A DNA stretch of 64,000 bases. Source: Aquatica leii. Lineage: Eukaryota; Arthropoda; Insecta; Coleoptera; Lampyridae. The number at the start of each line of letters is the position of its first letter. The stretch's first letter is position 1. This document shows, piece by piece, positions 11,101 to 23,309 of the stretch. The DNA is taken from NCBI GenBank assembly GCA_035610365.1, contig CM069432.1, positions 16,988,001 through 17,052,000 on the forward strand. The letters are read 5' to 3'. The notes beneath the pieces were generated by a model, which made no database searches, had not been told where the DNA came from, and worked only from the letters and a program-made list of their open reading frames with translations. The translations under genes were made by a program, and so were the position numbers.

Positions 11101-14100
11101 AAATTAGAAACATTAGTTGATCAAATACATTGGTTTTGGCTCGTATTTTTAGTTTTTTCCGCGTAAAGAAAATGGTAGAATCGTACTAATAATAAATATT
11201 ATTAAATTTTAAGTTTAAAGGTTTGCATACTTTGTTTGCAAGAGACGTGAAAAGTAACCCCCATATTAAGTTTTGGTTTTTAATAATTTTTTTTAATGTT
11301 TTATAAAAAAAAAGAAAACAAAGCTACAATATATATGGTATTTAAAATTTAAACAAATTAAAACGGTTTATAGATTAAGTTATTTATTAAAAAAAATATA
11401 TGTTTTAGTAATTCTTATAAGATCATTTTATATAGATTTTATAAAACTTTATACATTACAAAGCATTAGTTTTTTTTATATTAACATTTAAGAAAGAATT
11501 ATGTTGAAACAGAACGATGCTTTGTTCACAGCTTGCATAAATAGAGCAATTCCCACGCTTACTGGATTCTCAATAATTTAACAAAGCAATGCTGTAAACG
11601 TTCAATAATAATTATATTGAAAAAACGTTTTTTTTAATACGCACACTAATACAGTTTATATGTACATTTATGTGGATTATTTAATGTAAATAATATTGTG
11701 GATATTGTATCAGTTTTACTCAGATAAAAAGTGTTGTAATGCGCAAATTCAAAAATTAAAATTTTGTTTATAATAAAAAATGCTTAAAACTACTAAAAAT
11801 AGAATATAATTGAAATATATTGTAGAAAATATTTTTTTGACAATTTGTCACAAAAGTTGTGTAAAAACATTTTTCTTTTTTTATATATACATAAGTACTT
11901 AACTATACATTTTTATATAAAAGTTGTGTTACGATTCCATTTTTATGAAAATATATGACATTAGCCCAAATACGCAATCGAATTTTATTTATTTTGTTTT
12001 TATTTATAAGCGTTCATGCAAAAGAAGTTTGTAAATTCTAAAGTTAATATGGCATTTTATAAAGCTCATTCGGTGAAATGCAATAAAAGATCAAACGGAA
12101 AAAGACTGTTAAGAGGATGATTAATGAACTATCACAGCGTGTATGGTGATTTTATATTTTCACAGAATCATTATTACTACGTGTGCTTTTTGCATTTGCA
12201 AAATCATAAATATAAGAGACTGACAGGTATGCCAACACGACGCTAGTGTTAAATTTCAACTGCATATGTTTGCTTTACAAGGGCGGCGTTTGGGGAGTAG
12301 CGAATTGATATAATTTTTATATGCGAAACTGCATGTGTAAAAAATAACACTTTGTGTTGATGAAAAATTTAAATTATCCATTTCGGTACAAAAATTGTGT
12401 AGCTCCACCGCCAATCTATTTTAATTGGGAATTTTTTTTCTCTCTTGCTTCATCATTGATACCGAACCGCCATTCTGTAATGTTGAACGTGTAATAATGA
12501 TATTTAAATGCAAATTGAAAATTCACTTTGTACAAGTGCCGGAAATTAATAATGGAAGCATTTTAAATTTGCACACAAATAATTGTTTGGCATAATCAAA
12601 ATTATATTAAAACTTTACGTTGTGGTATTTGAACAACCAGCGGAAAATTACATCTTAGAGTTATTTAAAACATTTTGTTTTCTAACAGAAAATTAATATA
12701 ACGCTTTTATTAAAAATTTATAATAAAGCTTTCAGTAATTTAAAATCGATTAATAAAATGATACGAAGTAAATTAAAATTTAAAAAAAAATTATTTCTTA
12801 AAATATTCTCCAATCGAACGCAAACTATAAATTTGTTATAAATTCATTAAGAAAGTTTTTAATACGATATTTTGTAAAAAATTTGTTTACAAAGCTGGTA
12901 GTGATACCCATTTTTTTACCAACTTAATCTAAATTTTTACTGATTTTACAAACAACAAAAATTTGATTTGATTTAAATATTTGTAGAAAAACTCCCTTAA
13001 ACAAAAGCATTAATGGTCGCAATACAACAGGTGAATCTAAAACAAAAAAATACTTAAATGCTTTTGAAATAAATGCAGTCTGCAGGTGTTAACTAATTAA
13101 AAAAAACCAAACACCTCGGCTTGAACGTTTACTTATTGAAAACACACTTAGTGTGTACATAAACTCTAAGTGGCATTAACTTTTCTCTTTGAGTAGTTGG
13201 TTTTACATAAACATTTTAGTTTATTAATTAAATTAAATAATTACACATCATATTACATATAAACCTTTCACTCCAAAATCCTAATTAGGGATAAAAGTTT
13301 TATGTAATATAATTTACAATGCTTCAAAAAATATTGTTTTTTTTTTCTAAAATTGATACATTAGTACGTAATTTTAGTTTAGTGTAAGCTAAATTAATAA
13401 TAACTTAAAGAAGTAAATTAATATAAAAAAATTACCTTAGAAATCCGCAATAAACAAAAAATTGCTTTCATTTGCAAAATTAATTGAAGTTATGCGTAAG
13501 TTTACTGTTGAATAATTTACAAGTTACTGTTCACATCAATTTAATTTCTAAGAAATTTAATTAATTTCTGTCTATAAAAGACTTCTATGCCCACGTCGAA
13601 TTAAGTGTTCTTACAATAAAATATTTTGTAACAATAATTTTTAAAAAAATTAATTTAAATTTAATAACAAAATTTGTTATTAAATTAAAAAAAAAACGAT
13701 TTTATGTTGTAAAATATAAGATTCAACCAAAAAAATGCAACTTAATTATCAGTGAAATATAGAATAATAATTTTTTTAATTTAACTGGTTTATGAAAATT
13801 TAACGAAAAATCGTTTTATTTTATATTTCTATTTTAATTATAAAACAAAAATTATAATATAATTCTATTGTGTTTGTAATTTGACATTAGTACATTTGTG
13901 TTATTATGTTATCATTAAACGAATTATGAAGATTTAATTATCGCACTTATGTAATTGTAGCAGTTGTGTCTAATCAATATAACAAATTGACAATTAAACA
14001 ACAAAATTTATAATTAATGTGTTTATTAACGTTATTTTATTATCGCATTTGAATTTTTTTTTTACTTTATGTTAAAATTAAAATTTTCAAATTGGCAACA

Positions 14101-14502
14101 TCTCAATAAACGCCTTCAACTAAAGTTTCAAAAAACAACTTCTGTACCCGATATAAGCGTCGCATTAACAAATAAATTTGTGTACTCAAATGTTAATTCT
14201 TTATTAAACAACTCCACACCAAATATCTACACAATCTAACATTAAGAGATAAAATTTGTATGCCTAATATTGGCACTAAACAATGTAGAATCAACCTAAA
14301 ACTAACTTAGGAAAAACACAATAGAAGCACTTGAAAAAAAAAAGTTTCAAAAAATAAAAAACGGAGGTTTGATAACAATATTCCAATTTTTTTTTGACTA
14401 CATATCGATTGCAACCAGCAACATAAAAAGGTCCACAACGGTACAACAGTACAAATCAAGATCAGCCAGTTAAGAAACAAAGAAAATATTTTATTATTGA
14501 TT
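11101..14502. other. AT-rich non-coding stretch
   Basis: No supported gene, RNA gene or repeat array. Composition is dominated by poly-A/T tracts and short ORFs that show no family signature. Nothing stands out on either strand. Confidence 0.5.
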
Positions 14503-14506
14503 TATA

Positions 14507-14570
14507 TGTTACGGACAAATCACGAAGTGAGGACATATCTCGAAGTGCACGGACCAATCGCGATATGACC
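14507..14570 (+). repeat. Left TIR of Ginger element
   Basis: It starts TGTTACGGACAAATC and pairs imperfectly over about 60 bp with the reverse complement of the right end (TGTTACGGGTCAATC...GGTCAAATCGCAAATTGACC). Both ends carry motifs such as ACCAATCGCGATATGACC, sub-repeats typical of transposase-binding termini. Confidence 0.65.
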
Positions 14571-14875
14571 TCTTGAGATGGTCAAATCTACTAAAAACAG
14601 TAATTTCCGCTTTTGCCCGGGTACATTGCAAAGTGACAATCGAGTTTCGGGCAAATCTGGTTCGTAGAAATTCGGAGCCGATCGTTATACTGCCAATGCT
14701 TAGGTATAACCTGCAATTAGTTAAACAGGTGGTTGTGCAGTAAACGTTAAAGATGGTTGAAATTACAGAAATGAAAGATCAATTCGCACAAAAATTGAGC
14801 GAATTAACAAAAGGGGATTCAAGTGATTTCATTACGTACGATAATTATTCACGTATAATCGCCGAAGTTGAAGGG

Positions 14876-14957
14876 GTAAGTAATATTCACACTTTTAATC
14901 TCATGTAGGTAGTTATGGCAACGAAAATAAAGAAATTTAAACTTAATTTACTTTTAG
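14876..14957 (+). other. GT-AG intron in the Ginger integrase gene
   Basis: The 82-nt segment begins GTAAGT and ends TTACTTTTAG. Removing it joins ...VEG to AKKRLKK in phase 0 and keeps the family reading, while the unspliced sequence does not. Splice signals are canonical. Confidence 0.65.
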
Positions 14958-15622
14958 GCAAAGAAACGGTTAAAGAAAACTAGCGCCGTTTATGGAAGAT
15001 TAAAACGATTTGATATATTAGTCATTGGTAACTCCAAAAAATAATTGTTCCTACAAATAAAACAAAAGAAGAAATTCAGTACTATGTACATACTAATGAG
15101 TTATTTGAGATATTACACTTAGCGCACACAACGTGCGGATGCGAAGGACGAAACCGCATGGAACATAACTTAAAATCAAAATATAAAAACATAACGAGAG
15201 ATATAATAATGTTGTACCTTAATCTTTGCTTAGCATGCCAAAAGAAGCATACTCATCCTAAAAAAGTCTGGTTGTTAAGCCGTTGCTTTTTAGAGAAATA
15301 AATGCACGTGGTCAGGTTGATTTAATTGACATGCAAACTTGCAAAGACAAAGACTATAAATTCGTTATGGTTTACCAAGACCATCTCTCCAAATTTGTAA
15401 TTTGAAGAGCTCTTAAAACAAAAACTGCTTGCAAGGTATCGTATAACTTAATTGAAATATTTTGTTTATTTGGGGCACCAAGCGTACTTCGATCGGATAA
15501 TGGTCGTGAATTTACAAATGCGGTAATAAACCTAAAATCGTTCAGGAAAAACCTTGACACTCGCAAAGCTAAGTGAGCGCTGAGCGTGCAAATCAAGACG
15601 TGGAGAACATGTTAATGACCTG

Positions 15623-15910
15623 GTTTTGACGCCCTCTGCCAATCTTTCTGGTTACTGACATGTTGCGGAATTCATTTTCAAGCTGTCAACTACCTAAGAT
15701 GGGCTGTGTCGTTTTGAATTGGTCAAATCCAAAGTTTTAATGGTACATCTACTGGGATGGACAGGAAATTATAAATTAATTAAGTGTTTAACATAATTTA
15801 TTCGGCACAGGGTAAGATATTTGCATCCGGTTTGTTAGGATTCTTTTGTAATTTCTTTCTTAATTTGATAGCAGTTCCGCCACGCTTTGACCACATGTTC
15901 GATTTAATAA
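15623..15910 (+). repeat. 285-bp dispersed repeat, copy 1, inserted in the Ginger gene
   Basis: It shares long, nearly identical blocks with 17690-17970 in the same orientation, for example CTTTCTGGTTACTGACATGT and GGATTCTTTTGTAATTTCTT. It interrupts the integrase gene between the rve core and the C-terminal zinc segment. The diverged block CTTACCCTG(C/T)G near 6520 in the LTR-like repeat suggests that it is a fragment of that larger repeat. Confidence 0.7.
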
Positions 15911-16869
15911 AAGAACAATAAAGAATTAATATTGATAAATACCTTCACCAACTGAAATAAATGCAGCCACAGATATCTTGGAAGATAATGCTGAAACAAA
16001 TGCAACTACCAATGTTTTTTAAGACTATGTTGAAACACGTACAGCCACAGATGTCTCCGTGGATGACGATGAAATATGTTCTTTTTACAGTGCTGCATAC
16101 TACAGTAGAGACTATGTATGCCAATTTTGTCATAAGTATGTCTACTTATTATGTTGTAATCAAATTAGAAGTGATGAAAAAGATAAAGAGAAAATGATGT
16201 GCCACAGGTGTATTGCCCAAGTTGAGAAAGAGAAATCAAAGAAAAAAGCTATAAGAGGCTTAGAAAGTCAAGCAAAGATAATGAAAACTATTAGCGAGAA
16301 ATCATTTCCTCTTCTTATAGTTGAAATGAATGTTAAACTTACTGTGCCAAACTTAGATCGTAAAACAATAGATCCTAAAAATCTACTAGCTGTAGTACTA
16401 GATGTCACAGATTTTATAAGTTGGGAACCCAGTATGGCATTATTAGTTCTCTATTTGCAAGAAATCAAATTACTTCATGCAAGGAACGCTTTATAACAAT
16501 TGAAGATGTTCTTTCAAATGAAATAAGTGTTAGAGAAGCAAGTCGAAAAGCTTCCTGAATAGGAGGTCAAGGATATGTTAGTTGTTCGTGTAAGACCAAA
16601 TGTGTAAATGTAAAGCTAAAAAGGTACTATGTAATTCTAAATGCCATTCGTCGTTATCCTGTTGTAACAAATAACTAGTTTGTTTTCATATTGTACATAA
16701 GAATTTAGTTTTTAACAATTTTGTTAAAAGTTTTTAATAAATATTCTTATAGGTTTAGTACAGGCTTTATTGATGTGTTGGATATTGCCCAATATGTACT
16801 GGCGAATCGCGATCTGCCCGGATAAATCCAGAAATGGTAGAAAATTTCAGGATTTCTCCCAAGGTAATC

Positions 16870-16932
16870 GGTCAATTTGCGATTTGACCGGGCATTTTGC
16901 AATATGTTCTATTTCCGGATTGACCCGTAACA
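16870..16932 (-). repeat. Right TIR of Ginger element
   Basis: The reverse complement begins TGTTACGGGTCAATC and matches the left terminus over about 60 bp with mismatches. TATA follows directly, equal to the TATA before the left end. Confidence 0.65.
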
Positions 16933-16936
16933 TATA

Positions 16937-17177
16937 CAGTATACACGTCATTAAGCTATCGCAACTTAGTTTTATTAATATTACAATAAATACGCAGTAT
17001 AGGTAACACACATACCGCAATGCAACTTAAACAATGTAATTTAAAAAAATTCTTTACATTAAAACTTAATAAAAAGAAGAATTGTATAAGTACGATGCAC
17101 ATTAGATTTTTTCACAGATTTAAGTGCATTTGAAAATAGACACAACAATATAAGACATTTGTGATAACATGCGCATT
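16937..17177. other. No gene seen
   Basis: Short AT-rich interval between the Ginger element and the LTR-like repeat. No feature recognised. Confidence 0.45.
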
Positions 17178-17689
17178 TGTTACGTGCTCTAGATTTAAAC
17201 TGAGTTACCCTGTATATCGTGGTTTACTTTACGTAAGTCATTCACTACCCAACGCCAGTTAACGAGAGTGGTGCTTCATTTTTAAGTCGTGGTATAGCAC
17301 GAAGCATGCCTGTATAAATTAAATAAGTTTTGCTTCAAACATTTTTGAATTGATTTTTTTAATTAAGTGTAATTTTCATGTCGATTTCGTTGCACCTACG
17401 GGTTAAAATCTACAAAGTACTTTTTTGGTGCGTGACAAACACTTTAAGTACCTATCGTATATACTTTGGAAATATTTCGCAACAAGGCATCGATTAAAAA
17501 AACCAATCCTCTATGATATACACAAGGTGGTTATCACAGGACCTCAGTGATTGGTTCTATTGTTACTTCTTAAGAAAAATAATTAAATACGATACTAGCA
17601 TACAATAAAATTCGTTTTTTTTTGTAAGTATGTTACGTGCAAAATCTTTATAACGTAATACCCTGTATATCGAATTAAGTTTAGATTCC

Positions 17690-17970
17690 GGTTTTGACGC
17701 TCTCTGCCGATCTTTCTGGTTACTGACATGTTGCGGAATTCATTTTCAAGCTGTCAACTACTTACGATGGTCTGTGTCGTTAAAGACCAAAGATTTTAAG
17801 TACATCAACTGTGATGGACAGAAAATTATAAGTTGATTACGAATTTAACGTAATTTATTTGGCACAGGGTAAGATATTTGCATTCGGTTTGTTAGGATTC
17901 TTTTGTAATTTCTTTTTTAATTAGATAGCCGTTCCGCCACGCTTTGGCCACATGTACCAATTTAACTAAT
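17690..17970 (+). repeat. 285-bp dispersed repeat, copy 2
   Basis: Direct-orientation partner of 15623-15910, with scattered substitutions and a few small indels. It starts about 60 bp inside the terminus at 17631, so it is probably part of the LTR-like repeat rather than an independent insertion. Confidence 0.6.
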
Positions 17971-18510
17971 TAAGTACAAGGAGGAATGAACATCAATAAA
18001 TAATTGAAGGCCTATTAATTATCCACACCAAAAAGGAATGTTACTTCTTCGACATCAATCTATTGCGATACTTACCTTTTAATAATTAGAAGAAACAGCA
18101 TTCGATATATCGGGTTCTTTTATTTAATTTCTTATATTAATAATTTTGTAGACTTTGACTTTCGTGAGTCATTGCGTTGACACGACTTACATTCATACTA
18201 TTTCAGGCTACTCAACGACGAAAACGTTTTTTTCGGGGAAGTGCTGGATTGTGGGTAAGTTCCCTTTTTAATTATTATGTCGCTGTCAAAGAAGGTCACT
18301 CGCGAAATTTAATTTATTTGATATCCGCAATCTCAATAGTTTTAATACCATTTAGGTATTGTCAATATCTAATTCTGTGATATTGCATGCTGTAAACATT
18401 CGTTAGTTAATGAGAAATTTTCTTCGCTATCGACACCCGAGGTGTATCTATGTATTGTGGGTTGCTGACCCTTCCTTCATTTATGTACTTATTGTGTATC
18501 ATAAAAGTTT

Positions 18511-18740
18511 CTGAATTATGATTACTAATCCTCCACGTTAATGAATTATAGTTATTAAAGCTCGACGTTAATGAATAATACTAGTTAATACTCTATATTA
18601 TTGAATGATATTTATAAATATTCTACGTTACGAATTTATACTTGTTAATACTCTACATTGTTGAATCATCCCTATTAATATGCTACGTTGCTGAATTATA
18701 GTTGTAAATACTCCACCTCATTAAATTAAAGTTATTATAC
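18511..18740 (+). repeat. 30-bp minisatellite, about 7.7 units
   Basis: Units start at 18531, 18561, 18591, 18621, 18651, 18681 and 18711, exactly 30 bp apart with no indel, preceded by two thirds of a unit. A rough consensus is CTCTACGTTA-TTGAATTATA-(G/C)TTATTAATA. Units differ by many substitutions, so the array is old. It lies within the LTR-like repeat and is not evident in the 5549-6781 copy. Confidence 0.85.
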
Positions 18741-18980
18741 CCGTCTTATCTTTTCTTTATGGTAACCCATCTTTCTTTGTGGTTAGTTACACGAACACCA
18801 GTGCTACAAGGATTACGAACCTGGAGTTCGTTACAGGCTTGAACCTTTTGTCCTGATCGAGATAGAAGCTTCACTTATAAAAGATCTGGCGCCTTTTAAC
18901 TCTTAGTTAGTTAAACCTCCCCTATCTCCGACTGCGTGAGTTGGTCGTTCAAAGTTCTTAAAATCTATAAGCTTGTAACA

Positions 18981-21900
18981 AATAATTGTATCACATAATT
19001 TTGTCGCATGCTATCATGTAATTAGTTTACATGTAATTAATTTAGAGAAAATTTATAACGTGTCGTAGATTCCCAATTGTACAGATGCATTTTAAGTTGC
19101 CGATACTTCCGACGTTCTTATAGCCAAATTTAATATTTAGTTAAACTAAGTTAAAGTTTTTTGTCTGTTTTCTGATCTTACGAACTTTAAATATTTATTG
19201 CAACCTTCAAACTTCTTGTGGTGACTAAACAGGAGCTGTTTCAACAACACATTGATCTGGCGCCCATTAAAATTCTTGTCGCTTTTCACAGAAAATATAC
19301 TGGTGAACAAGTATGTACATTCTGAAACTGTATTTAGTTTAAAGTTCTAGAACTATAAAAATTTAATACAACAATTGCGATATTTTAACAAAAATTGTTG
19401 AAGGAATAATTAAAGTAAAGTACAAAATACCAGTAAACAAATTGCTAGTTAACTCTTTAAGTTTTTTGACAGTGTTAAACTCGTATTTTTAAAATTAAAA
19501 GAGGATTGTGTTAAATTTATTTTATCTAAGTAATAGTGTAACGAAATAAAAGATTAGTTTGATGATAAAAGTTTTTTTAAGCTTAGTAGTTTGTTGAGTT
19601 CCTTGTAGTGGATAACTTAATTGTGTAGTAAATTAACACGTTGACTGCCATGCACAAATACATAATTGCTTCTACCAGCCGATATTATTTTATTGTGAAT
19701 TTTTGCATAAAAAACACTATGTTTCATGTCATATTAACTAATTTTTGTCGACCTTTGTATCTACGTTAGTTTTAAATTTATGTTGTTAGTTGACATTTTT
19801 TTAAATGAAGTTGTGTAATTGAATTCTGAGGTATTTGTTATTTAAGTGACGTATTTCAAATCAACTTTGTCATTTTGAATTTTTTTTTAAGTAACTATTG
19901 TTTTAATTAATCTATGGTCTTACGTGGTTAAAACATTCGTTTGATGTATTTACGCCAATTTAGCATTTCTTTTGTGTTAATAAAATTCAGATTGCATTAT
20001 AATTTATAGTTCCGACTATCATTTAGCTTTTGATATACTAGTAATTTGATATTTTAGTAGTTTTATTTATTTTAACATTATGAAGAGTTTCATTTACGTT
20101 TCATCATTAGATGATTGTGTGTTTGTTGTGAGAACAAGTTTATGCTTGTTTATGATTAATTAAGTCTTAACTTGGTACTATTTGCATTTTGATCATATTT
20201 CTTTTGATACTATACTCGTCGCATCCTGTGTTAGTTTATATAAGACAACGCAGTTGTTATACAGTTAAAACTAATGATGTAGTAATTCCCAAACGATTTA
20301 TATCGAGAAGTAAGAGTTGGTGCGTGACGCGATGGGTGTTTAATCCTTTGAGGATCGTGAAGTTATGTGTTAAGGGTTAAAAATACTAAAGTTCAAACAT
20401 TTTTTAATATACATATTAGTTCTTCACGTAGTAGCTGTTTAGTTTATGTTTGAGTAAAGTTTTACATATTCAAATTCACATTTTGAGGCTAAAATATTAT
20501 ACCCAAACAACTCGTTATCGCTTCCTCCAGTAAGGTTTACTCAACGTTCAAAACTAGGTTTACTGTCTAACTTCTGGCTTTAGCCACCAACAGCTTTCAT
20601 CAGAAAACAAAATTACCCACGGTATCTATAATTTACGTTTAGTGCAAAAAATTTAATTGTAATTAAATTCGATTTTGGTGTAACTTAAAGGCTATGAACT
20701 TATCAAAATCAATTTTTAGCTTTGATTTATGTAACTTCGTCAACTAAATAGAGCAAGAGAGAATAGCAGAGAATTTTGGTTCGACCTGATTTTAATTGGG
20801 AGTCCTTTCTAGGATCAGATAGCAACGATTCATTATTTGAGATTTCAATAAATCTACGCCATCTGTGCCAAAAACTGCAAAGAAAATAATATTTATAAAA
20901 AAAGAACAACATTAGAACCATCAACTGCCACGTTCCAATAGGAAAAGTCGAGAAAAAGAAAAAAATTAAATTACCAAGATGTCACGCTTACCTTTCGGCT
21001 AGCCTCACTGCAGATGGTCGTCGGGTAAAAGAAAATTGAAGTGAAAATAATATTCTTTGGTAAGCGAATTGCCCGAATGCGCCACCTCTTCTCGAAATTT
21101 AGTCGAACGTAGTAAGTCTAGGCAGGAGAAAAGGACCCGAGGTCCCCCAAAAGAAAGATACCCAGAATTAACAATAATCATTTATTATGTATATATATAT
21201 AGATTAAGAGAAATTCATTGAAGGAAACAGACAACTCAACGGTTACGCCACTGGTATAAATTACATATATATAAATTACACAACAATTAAAATATAAGGT
21301 TAACGCAGGTCTAAAATATACTCTGGAAGCAAAAGATTGTGCTAAAATTAAATTACGCTTCCGCAACTACAATAAACGGTAGCAAGTACACCCGTGGCCG
21401 CAAGTGAAAATTAAAAAAAGTAACACCGCCCGTGGTCCTTGACGTCAAGTTCACAACCGGTATAAAATTCGTCAATCATTCAGGTTACGACAGAACAATT
21501 CGTTTCGAGCTCCCAAATCTCTACTAGTTACAAATTCCCGCACCTTACAGATTGAAATTTCTTTTATTGATAACAATTAAACACAAATAAATAGATTAAG
21601 TAGGCGTACTGTAACAACAAAAGACAATTGTTTAGGAAAGAAATACACAAAGCTACGAAATCCGTTCTTACTCCATTCCACTTAACTGTAGCGTTAGTTG
21701 TACCATTTATTGTACAATGTCGTTGAGCGCGAACACAAGTCGAAACCCTAAAGCGCGTTGACGAAAGTGGGTCGAGGTCGCGCGGTCTCCCCGGTTTTAG
21801 ACGTTACAACTAAATACCTTTTCGGCCAGAATTCTTTTTATTGAATTACTCATTCCCCAGGTTACACCTCGTTATTAATCCTTGGCACACTCCAAGATAC

Positions 21901-22917
21901 GAGAAAGCGCTATTAGTCGACTTAGATTCTTTACACCGCTGCGCTTCTGGTATTTTATAAGTACAGTTAACGATTCCGGCAGTTTGTAAGAAGCCAAACA
22001 GAAAACAACACCAAAAAGAAAGCTAAAACAGCGAACATTAGTTGGTACGTCTTCACCATCAACCACGTGCGAATACTAACCTACTCTATGACTTTGGTTA
22101 GAAATATGTAGATATTTATTTATTAAGAATTTCTAAAATAAAACGTCGTTACGTTAGATGATGATCGATGAGAGAAAACCTCATTTTCTTATCAATCCGT
22201 CTCCGCTACATCCATTACAACGCGTACCACCAAATAAAATGAAATCCGTAGATGACCAACTATTTTCGCGCGCCCTCTTCGTGCATAAATCGAAGAATAT
22301 AGCTCGAGGTCAAATATCTCACACGGTTAAAGGCAAGGTTGCCTAACCATCAGGCGAATTTATGCCCATTTACGAGTTTACACGTTACACAACATTCACT
22401 GAAACAGTTTCATTATTTAAAGTACAGTCGCAATTTAATACATCTAACACCAGATTTGTAACTTATTAAGAAAAGTTGTAACGTACCTTATTCTTAACCA
22501 GGCTAGGCTCAGATTTTGGTGTTGAGACTACTAAAGGGAAGTGGGAACCTTTTCAAGGTTGTTTATGCTTTGTTGCTTGTCTGGCGAGAAAATTAAAATC
22601 AACGAAAATAAAAAAACATAGATGGGCGCCAGTGAATTTATTGTAAGGGAGAAATTCACAAAACCTAAAAAAAAACAAAGTAACACAGAAATAGAATAAT
22701 AATTATGATACTCAACAATTGTAAATGTAAATATTAAACCAAAACACTTAAATCTAAACACTTAAAACTAAACACAATAAAAAAAGGTTGAAGACCCAAA
22801 ATTTAATAAAATGTCTAACTTAAATTGGCTTCAGGATCCTTTACATGGCCACTACAATAAAACTAATAACTAGTGTTGATATATTTTAATGTAAATATGT
22901 ACCAAAATATAGGCTGG
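18981..22917. other. Mostly AT-rich region without recognised genes
   Basis: No domain or RNA gene recognised. From about 20960 to 22640 base composition is more balanced, with a CpG-containing patch near 21730-21800. Two GGCGCC motifs (19259, plus strand; 22630, minus strand) sit in TGGCGCCCA contexts that resemble tRNA-Lys primer-binding sites, but no LTR pair could be matched around them. This may be old retroelement sequence that can no longer be classified by eye. Confidence 0.4.
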
Positions 22918-22921
22918 ATAT

Positions 22922-23098
22922 CACTTTAGGGCACTCTTCTTTGAAGAATACTATTAGGTATTCCTAATAAAGAAAAACCTTTTAAGATAGTTATTGAAAA
23001 AAAAATTGCGGAATATTCATTTTGTCAAAAGTTAAACGGTCTTAAAGTTGGAACTACTTTTTACTTTTAGACGTCATTTATATTTTTGCAACGCACGG
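22922..23098 (+). repeat. Left TIR of the 2.4-kb DNA element
   Basis: It matches the reverse complement of 29387-29564 through its whole length. Long shared blocks include AAAAAAAATTGCGGAATATTC and CTTAAAGTTGGAACTACTTT. Divergence is modest and spread out. Confidence 0.8.
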
Positions 23099-23223
23099 CG
23101 GCGGTGTATATTGTATGTTTGTTACGTGTAAAAATTTATGTAACTTCTACTAAATTAAAGCGTGCTACATTTTCGGATTCTTAAATAAAATATTCTAAAA
23201 TTATTATGTTTTTTTTAAAAAAC

Positions 23224-23309
23224 GTGTATCTTTGAAAAAGGTGCATCTTTGATAAAAGGTGAATCTTTGATAAAAGGTGTATCTACGCGCAGAAGTGTAC
23301 CTACGTAAG
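23224..23309 (+). repeat. 18-bp tandem repeat, about 4.8 units
   Basis: Units start at 23224, 23241, 23259, 23277 and 23295 with the form GTG(N)ATCTTTGATAAAAG; the first is 17 nt and the last two are diverged. The array lies just inside the left TIR, where subterminal repeats of DNA transposons often occur. Confidence 0.7.

Larger units (their letters stand above)
14753..16674 (+). pseudogene. KRBA2-like integrase/transposase gene of the Ginger element, broken
   Basis: The start MVEITEMKDQFAQKLSELTK fits the conserved N-terminus of this family. A phase-0 intron follows, then RLKRFDILVIGN. After a frame change comes the H2C2 zinc domain (HTTCGCEGRNRMEHNL ... LCLACQ), and then the rve core with QVDLIDMQTCKDKDYKFVM, YQDHLSKFV and FGAPSVLRSDNGREFTNAV, in which the first two catalytic Asp residues are visible; the third acidic residue falls in the region lost to the insertion. 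The C-terminus keeps the DDDEICSFYSAAYYSRDYVC and CQFC zinc segment, VPNLDRKTIDPKN, and the Cys-rich end (CSCKTKC ... CHSSLSCCNK). Several frameshifts and stops occur. Confidence 0.75.
14507..16932 (+). mobile_element. Ginger-type DNA transposon (KRBA2-like integrase)
   Basis: The ends are TGTTACGGAC... and ...TCAACCCGTAACA-like inverted repeats, and the element is flanked on both sides by TATA (14503-14506 and 16933-16936), a 4-bp target duplication. Inside is a gene for a protein of the KRBA2-like family, which carries a Gypsy-type H2C2/rve integrase and a Cys-rich tail and is the transposase of Ginger elements. Frameshifts, stops and a 285-bp insertion make the copy inactive. The duplication, TIRs and gene type all agree. 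Confidence 0.75.
17178..18980 (+). repeat. Composite of two LTR-like repeats related to 5549-6781
   Basis: It opens TGTTACGTGC...TACCCTGTATATCG, and the same terminus recurs at 17631, so a partial copy (17178-17630) abuts a fuller one (17631-18980). The right end, AAGCTTGTAACA, is the counterpart of TGCTACAGG at 5549. The block ACTTATAAAAGATCTGGCGCC at 18871-18892 is shared with the other copy; TATAAAAG there reads on the plus strand and would be the LTR promoter. No PBS or internal retroelement sequence adjoins the right end, so this looks like solo or truncated LTRs. No clean target duplication was found. Confidence 0.55.

Noticed and set aside
13200..13340. Possible inverted repeat around TACATATAAACCTTT / AAAAGTTTTATGTAATA
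   Set aside because: Arms match only loosely in AT-rich DNA; expected by chance.
15945..16197. Two overlapping frames with QPQIS/QLPMF repeats
   Set aside because: Explained as out-of-frame readings of the Ginger integrase C-terminal exon, which has an internal imprecise duplication.
19255..19275. TGGCGCCCATT resembling a tRNA-Lys primer-binding site
   Set aside because: No LTR end or gag sequence could be placed beside it, and the same short motif occurs inside LTR-like repeats.
20580..20615. CTGATGAAAGCTGTTGGTGG on the minus strand, hammerhead-like start
   Set aside because: CUGAUGA is present but no paired stem II followed by GAAA is evident, and no Penelope coding remnant lies nearby.
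21720..21810. GC-rich, CpG-containing patch
   Set aside because: Could suggest a promoter or CpG island, but no transcript or exon signals accompany it; old retroelement sequence is as likely.
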